Shown: positions 8,396 to 16,389 of the stretch, one piece after another | Numbering within the stretch: position 1 is the first letter of the stretch | Layout: each line of letters begins with the position of its first letter | Assembly (NCBI RefSeq): GCF_008041945.1 | Contig: NZ_VKAD01000001.1 | Span: 1,860,001-1,924,000, forward strand | Direction: 5' to 3' | From: Reinekea thalattae | Lineage (GTDB): Bacteria; Pseudomonadota; Gammaproteobacteria; Pseudomonadales; Natronospirillaceae | DNA length: 64,000 bases | Notes under the pieces: model-generated | Told to the model about the DNA's origin: nothing | What the model saw: the letters and a program-made list of their open reading frames with translations, nothing else | Databases searched by the model: none | Position numbers and translations under genes: made by a program

Positions 8396-9657
8396 GATTT
8401 TTCTCCCTTGCTTGCGTTCTCTAACTCTTGTGCACGTGCGGCTTCTCGCTGTAAAAATTCAGTCCACTCAGGCTGCGGGAAGGCATGTGCAATGTTGAAA
8501 ATATCTTTATCACCTCGACCACTCAGGTTAATCACCATGTGTTGGTCTGGGCTCATCTGCTTGGCTCGTTTAAAGCCACCTGCTAGGGCGTGTGACGACT
8601 CCAATGCTGGAATAATACCTTCGGTTTTCATCAGCAGCTTAAACGCATCAACCACTTCTTGGTCGTTTGCGCTGTCGGCAATAACACGTCCGGTTTGCGA
8701 CAGGTGCGATAAAATTGGCGATACGCCGACGTAATCAAGACCAGCAGCAATCGAATGAGTATCACCTAACTGACCATCATCGTCCTGTAAGAAAAGTGTT
8801 TTATAGCCTTGGGCAATGCCGTCTTCGCCAGTATCAGGTAGCAAACGTACCGAATGCTCGCCCGGTAAGAAGCTACGACCACCGGCTTCAACACCAATTA
8901 ACTTAACCGCATCGTCTTCTAAAAAGTTAGCAAAGGCGCCCATTGCGTTAGAACCACCGCCAACACAGGCGACGACTTCATCGGGTAAACGACCGATTTT
9001 TTCCAGTGCCTGCTGCTTCATTTCTTGTGAAATAACGCTTTGGAAGTAGGTGACTAATTCCGGGAAGGGCGCAGGACCACAGGCGGTACCCAATACATAG
9101 TGGGTGGTTTCAACCGTGGCAGCCCAATCGCGTAATGCTTCGTCTAAGGCTTCTTTAAGCGTCCGCGCGCCGGTTTCAACACCAACCACCTCGGCACCCA
9201 ATTGACGCATCCAAAAAACATTCGAATATTGACGCTCGATATCGTCTGCACCCATATAGATAGTTGCCTGCAAACCTAATCGTGCCGCCATAATGGCCGT
9301 TGCTAAACCGTGCTGACCCGCGCCAGTTTCAGCAATAACACGCTTTTTGCCCATACGTTGAACCAACAGGCCCTGACCTAATACGTTGTTAACCTTGTGC
9401 GCGCCAGAATGGTTAAGGTCTTCACGCTTAAGCCAAATTTGTGCGCCACCCAGCTCTTTAGAAAGACGACGCAGCGGCGTTAATGGCGTCGGCCGACCAC
9501 TGAATTCTTGGCATAAGGAGAGATATTCTTGCCAAAAGGAAGGATCGTCGCGCAGTTGATTAAACATGGTTTCCAGTTCTTGTAACGCGGGCAGTAGAAT
9601 CTCCGGCACATAACGGCCGCCAAACTCACCAAAATAACCTTGATCGCTGCGTATCAT
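8392..9657 (-). CDS. trpB: Tryptophan synthase beta subunit
   Basis: A 421-residue pyridoxal phosphate enzyme that condenses indole with serine. The PLP lysine is K88 in HSGAHKVNN. The glycine-rich phosphate cup CVGGGSNAMG follows at about residue 232, and the conserved EGIIPALESSHA is near residue 345. It leads a trpBA pair separated from the rest of the pathway, as in pseudomonads. A divergent TetR regulator starts 107 bases away with a palindrome between them (9713-9727). No trpI-type LysR gene is adjacent. Confidence 0.96.
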   Translation of the reverse strand: MIRSDQGYFGEFGGRYVPEILLPALQELETMFNQLRDDPSFWQEYLSLCQEFSGRPTPLTPLRRLSKELGGAQIWLKREDLNHSGAHKVNNVLGQGLLVQRMGKKRVIAETGAGQHGLATAIMAARLGLQATIYMGADDIERQYSNVFWMRQLGAEVVGVETGARTLKEALDEALRDWAATVETTHYVLGTACGPAPFPELVTYFQSVISQEMKQQALEKIGRLPDEVVACVGGGSNAMGAFANFLEDDAVKLIGVEAGGRSFLPGEHSVRLLPDTGEDGIAQGYKTLFLQDDDGQLGDTHSIAAGLDYVGVSPILSHLSQTGRVIADSANDQEVVDAFKLLMKTEGIIPALESSHALAGGFKRAKQMSPDQHMVINLSGRGDKDIFNIAHAFPQPEWTEFLQREAARAQELENASKGEKS

Positions 9658-9712
9658 CGTGTTTTCCCTTTAGGCAGTTAACTTTTTGACCGTAAGTTTT
9701 AACGTGACTTTA

Positions 9713-9727
9713 ACTAAACGGTTTAGT
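9713..9727. promoter_or_regulatory. Palindrome between trpB and tetR, candidate operator
   Basis: ACTAAAC and GTTTAGT form a perfect 7+7 inverted repeat around a single central G. The shape resembles many TetR autorepressor operators. It is 37 bases before the tetR start and 55 bases before the trpB start, so a bound repressor could affect either promoter. The role is inferred from sequence symmetry and position only. Confidence 0.5.
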
Positions 9728-9764
9728 AAAGTTTGAAGCAATAGCGCACGAGATTCAATAGCCA

Positions 9765-10232
9765 ATGGCCCAAATTTCTAAAAAAATTCAAATTGCCGAA
9801 ACTGCTTTACCTCTGTTTTTAAATGACGGTTTTAAAGCCACCTCGATCGATAAGGTGGTCAAAGCATCTAAGGTTTCTAAACCGACAATTTATAATCACT
9901 TTCCTGATAAAGAAGCATTACTCTATTTTGCTTTGCAGCACTGGCTCGAACAGCAAGAGACACCTCTCATTCAGGCAACAGGTGAGCTAGATTTACAACA
10001 CCAAATTAGCCAGCACTGGCTGACGCAAGAAGCCATTCTGTTTTACGGGCTGTTTCTTGGCGAAGGCCACAATGCGCACGAGGCCAAAACACTATTTTTA
10101 ACGCAGTTCGATGAACCATGGCGCCATGCGTTACGTACTTGGTCTATAAGCCATAAAAAAGACCCCGAACAATGGCAACACTATATCAGCCACAAAATTG
10201 TCGCTTCTAGATTCTATACTGCTATGGAATAA
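9765..10232 (+). CDS. TetR/AcrR family regulator, short
   Basis: A 155-residue DNA-binding regulator. Residues 5-50 form the TetR helix-turn-helix: IAETALPLFLNDGFKATSIDKVVKASKVSKPTIYNHFPDKEALLYFAL fits the family pattern closely. The ligand-binding part is short; most TetR proteins have 190-210 residues, so it may be naturally compact or truncated at its C terminus. It is divergent from trpBA and likely binds the palindrome at 9713-9727. The effector is unknown. Repressing itself, trpBA or both are all possible. Confidence 0.8.
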   Translation: MAQISKKIQIAETALPLFLNDGFKATSIDKVVKASKVSKPTIYNHFPDKEALLYFALQHWLEQQETPLIQATGELDLQHQISQHWLTQEAILFYGLFLGEGHNAHEAKTLFLTQFDEPWRHALRTWSISHKKDPEQWQHYISHKIVASRFYTAME

Positions 10233-10271
10233 ACTGTATTTAGACGCCAGTCGCCAAAGGTATTGCTTGTT

Positions 10272-11036
10272 ATGATTAAAATTCGTCAGTTATTGCTACC
10301 CGTACTGATTTGGCCCTATTTAGTGTTTGCAGAAGATGGCTGGACTGTTGGTTTTGTATCGGTCAGCAGCGATAACTATGAAGCCGACGCAGAAAATCGG
10401 CTGTTCTTCCCTCCGGCCATTCATAGCAATAACAAAGACTTTTTGATTATTCCCAACGTGCAATACGACTGGCAGCAATGGTCTGCTGGTATCACCGGTA
10501 TTGGCTGGCAAAACGAACCTCAAGAAGATGATGCGCAAAAAGTCGATATCAAAGTTGGCTTTCCTGCATCCTATGCGTCTATTAGAGGTGGGCAAGGCCC
10601 TTGGACCTATGGCGCTGAAGCCTCAGCAGACTATAGCGACGGCTATGCTACCGGCTTCAAATTAAACGCCAGCTTATTTGAATACAGTCAATTGCATGGT
10701 GTTGGTGATCGAGCTGGACAGTTCGGTCATTTTCTATCTATTGGTGCTCCAGTTTACATAAATAAGGATAAAGGGCGATTCCTCATTGCGAAGGCAAGAT
10801 TGGTTAGAAACAATACTGACCTCGAATCCCATCATCTGGATAGCTCAACACAGCTTTCTGAATCCTATTATCAACACAGCGAGTTTTCATTAGTTGCGAT
10901 TCTTAGACCTACAGAAAAAGTTTCAATTGTCCATGGAATAACATTATCTGTGCAAGATAACCAACTTATAGATGAAGTCAGTGAGCTAAATAGGTTAAGC
11001 TGGAACTATCTTTTAGTACTTAACTACAAACTTTAG
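10272..11036 (+). CDS. MipA/OmpV-like outer membrane protein
   Basis: A 254-residue protein with a signal peptide (cleavage probably after LVFA). The mature part is made of alternating beta-strand patterns with many aromatic residues, as in outer membrane barrels. The arrangement (DGWTVGFVSVSS start, IIPNVQYDWQQWSAGITGIGW, late strands ending LVLNYKL) recalls the MipA/OmpV family, members of which act as scaffolding or porin-like proteins. The ATG at 10272 is preferred over a TTG at 10263 because an AAAGG at 10256 is too close to the latter. A 20-base tandem repeat begins within its last codons. Confidence 0.6.
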   Translation: MIKIRQLLLPVLIWPYLVFAEDGWTVGFVSVSSDNYEADAENRLFFPPAIHSNNKDFLIIPNVQYDWQQWSAGITGIGWQNEPQEDDAQKVDIKVGFPASYASIRGGQGPWTYGAEASADYSDGYATGFKLNASLFEYSQLHGVGDRAGQFGHFLSIGAPVYINKDKGRFLIAKARLVRNNTDLESHHLDSSTQLSESYYQHSEFSLVAILRPTEKVSIVHGITLSVQDNQLIDEVSELNRLSWNYLLVLNYKL

Positions 11037-11075
11037 TGCTTAACCAAAAACGTTAGTGGTTAACTACAAACTCGG
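11019..11075. repeat. Imperfect 20-bp tandem repeat, about 2.8 copies
   Basis: Three successive segments of about 20 bases begin at 11019, 11039 and 11059. Each follows the pattern [cg]TTAAC(T)AcAAAC-TTAGTG, with a few substitutions, and the last is partial. The first copy lies over the final codons and stop of the MipA-like gene; the rest fill the gap before the Nudix gene. Confidence 0.7.
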
Positions 11076-11083
11076 AAAAAAAC

Positions 11084-11818
11084 ATGCCTCGCTTTAACAT
11101 CCGTTACAATCCCTTTAACGGTGCAGAAATTAGCATTACGGATGAAACCATCGACGCCTCCGCGATTGACCAGCTGATACAGCAACTATCGCAGCAATCT
11201 ATCGACCTTATTTGGTTTACGCTACCTATCCAGCACGCTTACGCCGTACCAATTTTAACTGACGCTGGTTTTGTTTTTCATCTTTGCCAAGAAGATAAAA
11301 TCACCCTCATTCGGCGACTCAAAGCTAATAGTCTTGCTCCCTTTGCACCGACACATACGCTCGGCGTTGGCGGCGTTGTTCAACACCAAGACGGCCGTGT
11401 GCTACTGGTACGCGACCGCATGATGAATGGCAAGGGCTTTAAAATACCTGGAGGCTATGTCGATTTAGGCGAGAACATTGAAGCGGCTGTTAAGCGTGAA
11501 GTGTTTGAAGAAACAGGTATCGAGGCACAGTTTCACAGTGTGGTTGGGGTTGTCTCTAAACACCCACATCAGTTCAATAAATCGAACCAATATTTTGTCT
11601 GTTCTTTAACGGCCAATACCACCGAGATTAACGTCATCGATACGCATGAAATCGAACTCGCTGCTTGGCTTTCGCCGGAAGATTTTATCGCCGATGAAGA
11701 CAGCAGCCGATTCCACCGGCACTTGGTGGCATCACTCATTGGCAAAAACGGCTTAAGTAAAAGTGACTTCAAATTTGATAGCCAATCTCCCGCGCAATGG
11801 GAAATGTTGCTAGCCTAA
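11084..11818 (+). CDS. Nudix hydrolase with N-terminal pre-nudix domain
   Basis: A 244-residue protein. The Nudix box is complete at about residues 122-145: GGYVDLGENIEAAVKREVFEETGIEA matches G-x5-E-x7-REUxEExGU and would bind Mg2+ to hydrolyse a nucleoside diphosphate derivative. The first 85 residues (LIWFTLPIQHAYAVPILTDAGFVFHL) resemble the pre-nudix domain of plant NUDT2/6/7 and animal NUDT6 proteins. The substrate cannot be deduced; ADP-ribose or NAD(H)-like compounds are common in that group. No strong ribosome binding site precedes the ATG. Confidence 0.85.
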   Translation: MPRFNIRYNPFNGAEISITDETIDASAIDQLIQQLSQQSIDLIWFTLPIQHAYAVPILTDAGFVFHLCQEDKITLIRRLKANSLAPFAPTHTLGVGGVVQHQDGRVLLVRDRMMNGKGFKIPGGYVDLGENIEAAVKREVFEETGIEAQFHSVVGVVSKHPHQFNKSNQYFVCSLTANTTEINVIDTHEIELAAWLSPEDFIADEDSSRFHRHLVASLIGKNGLSKSDFKFDSQSPAQWEMLLA

Positions 11819-11850
11819 AATACCCACCACCCTGTTAGGAGTTGATGCTC

Positions 11851-12258
11851 ATGAAAATTGGCGAGCTGGCAAAACAATCTGGATTATCGACTCACACACT
11901 GCGTTATTATGAAAAATCCGGTTTACTCAAAGCTTCACAACGCAGTGAAGGCAACTACCGACTTTATTCTTCTGAAGACTTATCGACCGCTCGTTTTATT
12001 AAACGCGCACGTGAGATAGGTTTTAGTTTGGAAGAGGTGGCTGAGTTTTTATCTATTCGTGCCGACTTGCCACATCATCAATGTGCCGACGCTAAAGCGT
12101 TGGCCGACCATAAGATTGAACAGGTACAAAATCAGATAAAAGAATTGCAGCAGATGGTGCGGGCGCTCACTAGACTCTCTACCGCCTGTTGCGGTGGTGC
12201 AGAAAGCGCCATCCATTGCTCAATTATGGAAGCGCTCGAAAGCGATCACGATCACTAG
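11851..12258 (+). CDS. zntR: ZntR-like MerR family metal-responsive regulator
   Basis: A 135-residue MerR protein: helix-turn-helix at residues 1-40 (MKIGELAKQSGLSTHTLRYYEKSGLL), dimerisation helix at about 80-110 and a C-terminal metal loop. Cysteines C78, C113, C114 and C123 align with E. coli ZntR C79, C114, C115 and C124. E118 stands where ZntR has the zinc ligand H119, and H122 lies nearby, so metal specificity may differ. The ATG at 11851 is nine bases after TAGGAG; earlier in-frame starts are too close to that site. No metal efflux pump is adjacent, so its target lies elsewhere. Confidence 0.82.
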   Translation: MKIGELAKQSGLSTHTLRYYEKSGLLKASQRSEGNYRLYSSEDLSTARFIKRAREIGFSLEEVAEFLSIRADLPHHQCADAKALADHKIEQVQNQIKELQQMVRALTRLSTACCGGAESAIHCSIMEALESDHDH

Positions 12259-12322
12259 CGATGTAAACGGCAAAGCTCTAAACCATCAGAGCCCAAAGCA
12301 ATCAAGACTCAAAAATCAGTCA

Positions 12323-13672
12323 TCAGTCCTGAGTGATCGCAATACGGCCTGTTTTCACCTGATTAATACGTACAGCTGGGTCGTTCAACACAAACAGATC
12401 GCCATTTTTGCCCGTCAGCTGACGCGGCACGCCACTGCGCCGAGCAATCGATGCATTGGCTAACAGATGCTCACGCTCACCATGCACTGGTACGGCCAAT
12501 GCTGGCTTCACCCAACGATAAAGCTCGGCCACTTCATCTGCACAGGGATGACCCGACGCATGAATAAGCTCGTCGACTTCGGCGGCTTCAATCACCTCAA
12601 TTTTTTTGCGTTTCAGTTGGTCGACCATACGCTGCACCGCCAACTCGTTACCCGGAATCACCATCGAACTAAAGATCACGGTATCGCCTTCTTTGATATC
12701 AAAATCATAAAAGCGATCGTTCGCCAATCGGTTCAAGGCCGTTCGAGGCTCGCCTTGGCTACCGGTGGCGACAGCAAGCACTTCTTCTGGCGGCAAATAA
12801 GCCAGATGGTTGGTTTCGGTGAGTTTGACATCTTTTGGCCAAATACCGGCACGTTTGGCTGAACGTACCATGGTGTGCATCGAGCGCCCCATAACCGCCA
12901 TATATCGGCCAGTTCGATTGGCAATACGCCCCAAGGTAATCAGCCGAGCAATGTTGCTACCAAAGCAGCTCACCACCACCTTACCCTTGGCTTGCTCGAC
13001 GTATTTCAGCAAACCTTCGTAGCAATCCCCTTCGGACTCTGAATGACCTGGTCGCGTCGAATTGGTCGAATCACACACCATGGCGCTGATGTTTTCATTG
13101 CCCAGCTCTTTAAATTGGTCGGCATTAAAGGGCGCACCAATGACTGGGTCAGGATCTATTTTCCAATCGGCCGTATGTAATACCGTGCCTGCGTCGGTGC
13201 GTAATAAAATGGCATGAGACTCTGGTACCGAATGAGTTACCGGCAGCCATTCAACCTGAAAATTACCAATGCTGACCGGCTTATTCGATTCAATTTCCTG
13301 CAAGGGCACCTTGCCTTCGAGCTTGCCACGCAACTTGTTGCGCAACACTTCAAGGGTAAATTTAGAGCCGTAAACGGGGCATTGGAGTTTTGGCCACAGC
13401 GCTGCAACCGCGCCGATATGGTCTTCGTGTGCATGGGTAATAACTAGGCCAGCAAGTTGATCGTTGCGTTCTACGATAAATTCTGGATTGGCGGTTACCA
13501 ACTCATGTAATTTGCTGTCTTCTGGGCTCAGTGGCTCGTTAAAGGTCATGCCACAATCAACCAGAAGCCACTGGCCGTTGTGGCCGTAAAGGTTCATGTT
13601 CATGCCAATTTCACCGGTCCCGCCCAGTGGAATGAGCCATAAATCATGCTCTGTTGGTGTTAACGTTTTAAT
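12323..13672 (-). CDS. RNase J-like metallo-beta-lactamase nuclease, probable ATT start
   Basis: Metallo-beta-lactamase/beta-CASP enzyme of the short ribonuclease J type common in pseudomonads. The metal motif THAHEDHIGA is present, as are the beta-CASP segments SEGDCYEGLL, ATGSQGEPRTAL and HASGHPCADE and the late VPVHGE. The first ATG is at 13603, but the conserved strand LWLIPLGGTGEIG lies upstream in the same frame. No ATG, GTG or TTG occurs between it and the stop at 13697-13699. An ATT at 13672 sits six bases after AGGGAG (13679-13684), giving 449 residues. It lacks the extra C-terminal domain of Bacillus RNase J. Confidence 0.8.
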   Translation of the reverse strand: MKTLTPTEHDLWLIPLGGTGEIGMNMNLYGHNGQWLLVDCGMTFNEPLSPEDSKLHELVTANPEFIVERNDQLAGLVITHAHEDHIGAVAALWPKLQCPVYGSKFTLEVLRNKLRGKLEGKVPLQEIESNKPVSIGNFQVEWLPVTHSVPESHAILLRTDAGTVLHTADWKIDPDPVIGAPFNADQFKELGNENISAMVCDSTNSTRPGHSESEGDCYEGLLKYVEQAKGKVVVSCFGSNIARLITLGRIANRTGRYMAVMGRSMHTMVRSAKRAGIWPKDVKLTETNHLAYLPPEEVLAVATGSQGEPRTALNRLANDRFYDFDIKEGDTVIFSSMVIPGNELAVQRMVDQLKRKKIEVIEAAEVDELIHASGHPCADEVAELYRWVKPALAVPVHGEREHLLANASIARRSGVPRQLTGKNGDLFVLNDPAVRINQVKTGRIAITQD

Positions 13673-13873
13673 ACCCAGCTCCCTGCTAGCATTGAATTAG
13701 ATTCATTCTAAGCCATAAGTTTCCGTTCCCCCTAGCGCTTTTACCGGGCTTAATCACATTTGTTTACAATCAACGGCTTTTATCGAGCTAGGCAATAACA
13801 TTGAGTGCCGAAAATGGCTAATGTTGTGCGATAAATTGGGTACACTGCATGAACACCCTTTTGCTGACACACC

Positions 13874-15262
13874 ATGAAGCCTGCACTTTCTAATGAACAA
13901 TGCCACCAAGCCCGACTGGCGAAAGACAGCCGCTTCGACGGTGCCTTCTTTACCGCTGTAAAAAGCACCGGAATTTTCTGCCGACCAATTTGCCCAGCCC
14001 GCGCACCGAAAGAAGAAAATGTCGAATACTTTGCAACAGCCGCAGGCGCATTACATGCGGGCTATCGTCCCTGCCTGCGCTGCCGACCCGACAGCGCTCC
14101 GGGTTCTTCCGCTTGGCTTGGCACCCAAACCAGCGTTAAGCGAGCCATGCAGTTGATTGAAAGTGGCGCGTTGAATGAGCAATCGATCCCCGGGCTTGCC
14201 GAGCGACTCGGCATGGGTGAACGCCATTTACGCAATCTGTTTCAGCAGCATGTTGGACTTTCACCGAAAGCCTTTGCTACCTGTCATCAGCTGCTATTCG
14301 CCAAGCAACTATTACACAACAGTAATTTAGCCATAGCAGAAATTGCCTACGCATCTGGGTTTGGTTCTGTGCGTCGTTTTAATGATGCGTTTAAGCAACA
14401 GATTAAACTAACGCCGAGCCAATTAAGAGGCAATCAGCAGAACCAAGCCAGCACAGAACAGCAACTAAACCTGACGTTAAAAACGCCGTTCAACTGGCAG
14501 CAGTTGCTGGATTTTTATCGCTTACGCGCTGTCGACGGTATCGAACAGGTTACTGAACATAGCTATCGCCGCTCGGTTCGCGTAGCTGACTCGCACGGCT
14601 GGTTTGAAGCCAGCTACCAGCCAAAACAAAAAGACAATGTTTTGCAGGTGCGTTTTGAACTAAGCGATCTGGTACAGCTGCGGCCGTTGATCAGCCAAGT
14701 TAGGCGGCTGTTCGATTTAGACGCCGACACACAACGTATTGAGTCTGATTTAAAACAAACCCCGTTAGCACCATACCTGACTGAAGGCATTCGCATCCCC
14801 GGCGTTTGGTCAGCTTGGGAAGCAGGAGTGCGTGCCATTCTTGGTCAGCAAGTCTCGGTAAAAGCGGCCATTACCCAACTGAACCGGTTGGTCGCTTCAC
14901 TAAATCAACATCGCGATGCTGACTGGTATTTTCCTACACCGGAAGAATTGATCAATGCCGACTTATCGGTATTAAAAATGCCAGCGGCGCGGCGCGAAAC
15001 GTTAGCTCGCTTTGCTCACTTTATTGCCGAGCACGGTGATCAATCACCCAAGGATTGGCTAACGCTGAAAGGGATTGGCCCTTGGACAGTCAACTATGCG
15101 CGCTTGCGTGGTCTATCAGAACCCGACTGTTTTTTGGCTACCGACCTTATCGTTAAAAAGGTGTTGTCGTCGTTACCAGCAATCACTGCCGATGCCGTAT
15201 CGCCTTGGGGAAGTTATGCCACATTTCATTGCTGGCACAGCTATTCAAGCGGTTTAAATTAA
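13874..15262 (+). CDS. alkA: Ada-AlkA fusion: methylation-responsive regulator and 3-methyladenine glycosylase
   Basis: A 462-residue fusion for alkylation repair. Residues 10-80 are the Ada zinc domain with cysteines C36, C40, C67 and C70 (FCRPICPAR, CLRCRPD); the first is the methylphosphotriester acceptor in Ada. Residues about 85-190 hold two AraC-type helix-turn-helix motifs. Residues about 200-460 are an AlkA glycosylase, with the helix-hairpin-helix GIGPWTVNYARLRGL and the catalytic aspartate in FLATDLIVKK. It probably removes alkylated bases and activates its own operon when methylated. ogt follows 23 bases downstream. Confidence 0.93.
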   Translation: MKPALSNEQCHQARLAKDSRFDGAFFTAVKSTGIFCRPICPARAPKEENVEYFATAAGALHAGYRPCLRCRPDSAPGSSAWLGTQTSVKRAMQLIESGALNEQSIPGLAERLGMGERHLRNLFQQHVGLSPKAFATCHQLLFAKQLLHNSNLAIAEIAYASGFGSVRRFNDAFKQQIKLTPSQLRGNQQNQASTEQQLNLTLKTPFNWQQLLDFYRLRAVDGIEQVTEHSYRRSVRVADSHGWFEASYQPKQKDNVLQVRFELSDLVQLRPLISQVRRLFDLDADTQRIESDLKQTPLAPYLTEGIRIPGVWSAWEAGVRAILGQQVSVKAAITQLNRLVASLNQHRDADWYFPTPEELINADLSVLKMPAARRETLARFAHFIAEHGDQSPKDWLTLKGIGPWTVNYARLRGLSEPDCFLATDLIVKKVLSSLPAITADAVSPWGSYATFHCWHSYSSGLN

Positions 15263-15285
15263 ATTCATCATAGGAGCCCTAAGGT

Positions 15286-15762
15286 ATGAATTACTACACT
15301 CAGGTTAATAGCCCGCTGGGCATCGTCTGCTTACAAGCCAACGATGAAGGCTTGCTTGGGCTTTGGTTTGAAACAAACACCACGAAGCCGAATGAATTGG
15401 GCAAAGAAGCGCCTGAACATCCCATTCTTATAATGGCGAAGCAAGAATTAGAGCTTTATTTTACTGGCAAGCTGAAAAGTTTTACCGTGCCTTGCGTCGC
15501 TCACGGCACGCCATTCCAACAACAGGTTTGGCAAGCTTTATGTCGAATTCCCTTTGGCGAAAGCTGGAGTTATGCTCAGCTGGCCGAGGCGATTGGCAAC
15601 CCCAAAGCCGTACGCGCGGTTGGCCTTGCTAATGGTAAAAACCCAATCTCAGTGATTGTGCCGTGCCATCGCGTGATCGGTAAAAGCGGTAAACTCACCG
15701 GTTATGCTGGCGGCATAGAACGAAAATCTTGGTTGCTAAACCATGAGACTGGCAAACCCTAA
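15286..15762 (+). CDS. ogt: Methylated-DNA-[protein]-cysteine S-methyltransferase
   Basis: A 158-residue suicide repair protein that takes the methyl group from O6-methylguanine. The active-site motif VIVPCHRVIG is at about residues 121-130 and the helix-turn-helix and arginine finger region (ALCRIPFGESWSYAQLAEAIGNPKAVRAVG) precedes it. The start has AGGAG and AAGG upstream. It forms a likely operon with the ada-alkA fusion, placing both alkylation repair activities under adaptive control. Confidence 0.94.
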   Translation: MNYYTQVNSPLGIVCLQANDEGLLGLWFETNTTKPNELGKEAPEHPILIMAKQELELYFTGKLKSFTVPCVAHGTPFQQQVWQALCRIPFGESWSYAQLAEAIGNPKAVRAVGLANGKNPISVIVPCHRVIGKSGKLTGYAGGIERKSWLLNHETGKP

Positions 15763-15805
15763 AGAACCTAAACCAAAAACACACCATTCAATAGGGGCGA
15801 ACAAG

Positions 15806-16198
15806 ATGCTTAATTCAGTCAGCAAGCTCACTTTTCGATTGCTCGTCAGCCTAGTGCTTTCGATATTTACCAGCTCTACGCTACAGGCCGAACAACAGTT
15901 CCCAGATGTCGTTGCGGTTGCCGTTAGCTCGCAAGGCCAAACCTACCGCTTCGATGTCACGCTGTCGTCACCGTACGATTCAGCCAATCGCTACGCCGAT
16001 GCGTTTCGAGTGATGTCGTTAGAAGGTGAGGTGTTTGGGGTTCGTCAACTGCTGCACGACCATGCCAATGAGCAACCCTTTACTCGTTCGCTCAGCAATG
16101 TGCTGATTCCGCAATCGATCACAACCGTCGTCATTCAAGGTCGAGATCAAAAATACGGCTGGGGCGGAAGCAGCAAAACCCTGATACTGACTAAATAG
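15806..16198 (+). CDS. Small secreted protein of unknown function
   Basis: A 130-residue protein taken from the ATG at 15806, preceded by AGGGGCG. An in-frame start at 15743 would lie inside ogt and add a non-signal-like extension. A signal peptide is clear (FRLLVSLVLSIFTSSTLQA, cleavage before EQQFPDVV). The mature part of about 100 residues is a beta-rich domain with no cysteine and no lipobox, so it is likely periplasmic. I do not recognise the family. It follows ogt by 43 bases and may be cotranscribed, though no functional link is evident. Confidence 0.7.
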   Translation: MLNSVSKLTFRLLVSLVLSIFTSSTLQAEQQFPDVVAVAVSSQGQTYRFDVTLSSPYDSANRYADAFRVMSLEGEVFGVRQLLHDHANEQPFTRSLSNVLIPQSITTVVIQGRDQKYGWGGSSKTLILTK

Positions 16199-16389
16199 CG
16201 CTTTCAATGGGACAGTTATTGAGACGCTTGCTCCACAATTTGCTCTAGTACTTAAAATAGATAATCTATAAAATTGTATATACATACAGCTTCAATTAAC
16301 AAGCCTTCTCAACTAACAAAGTATCTCTACAAGCATTCGGCTTCTAAGTGATTCTTTTTTGTCGGCAATCGACGCTTTATTAGGACGAA

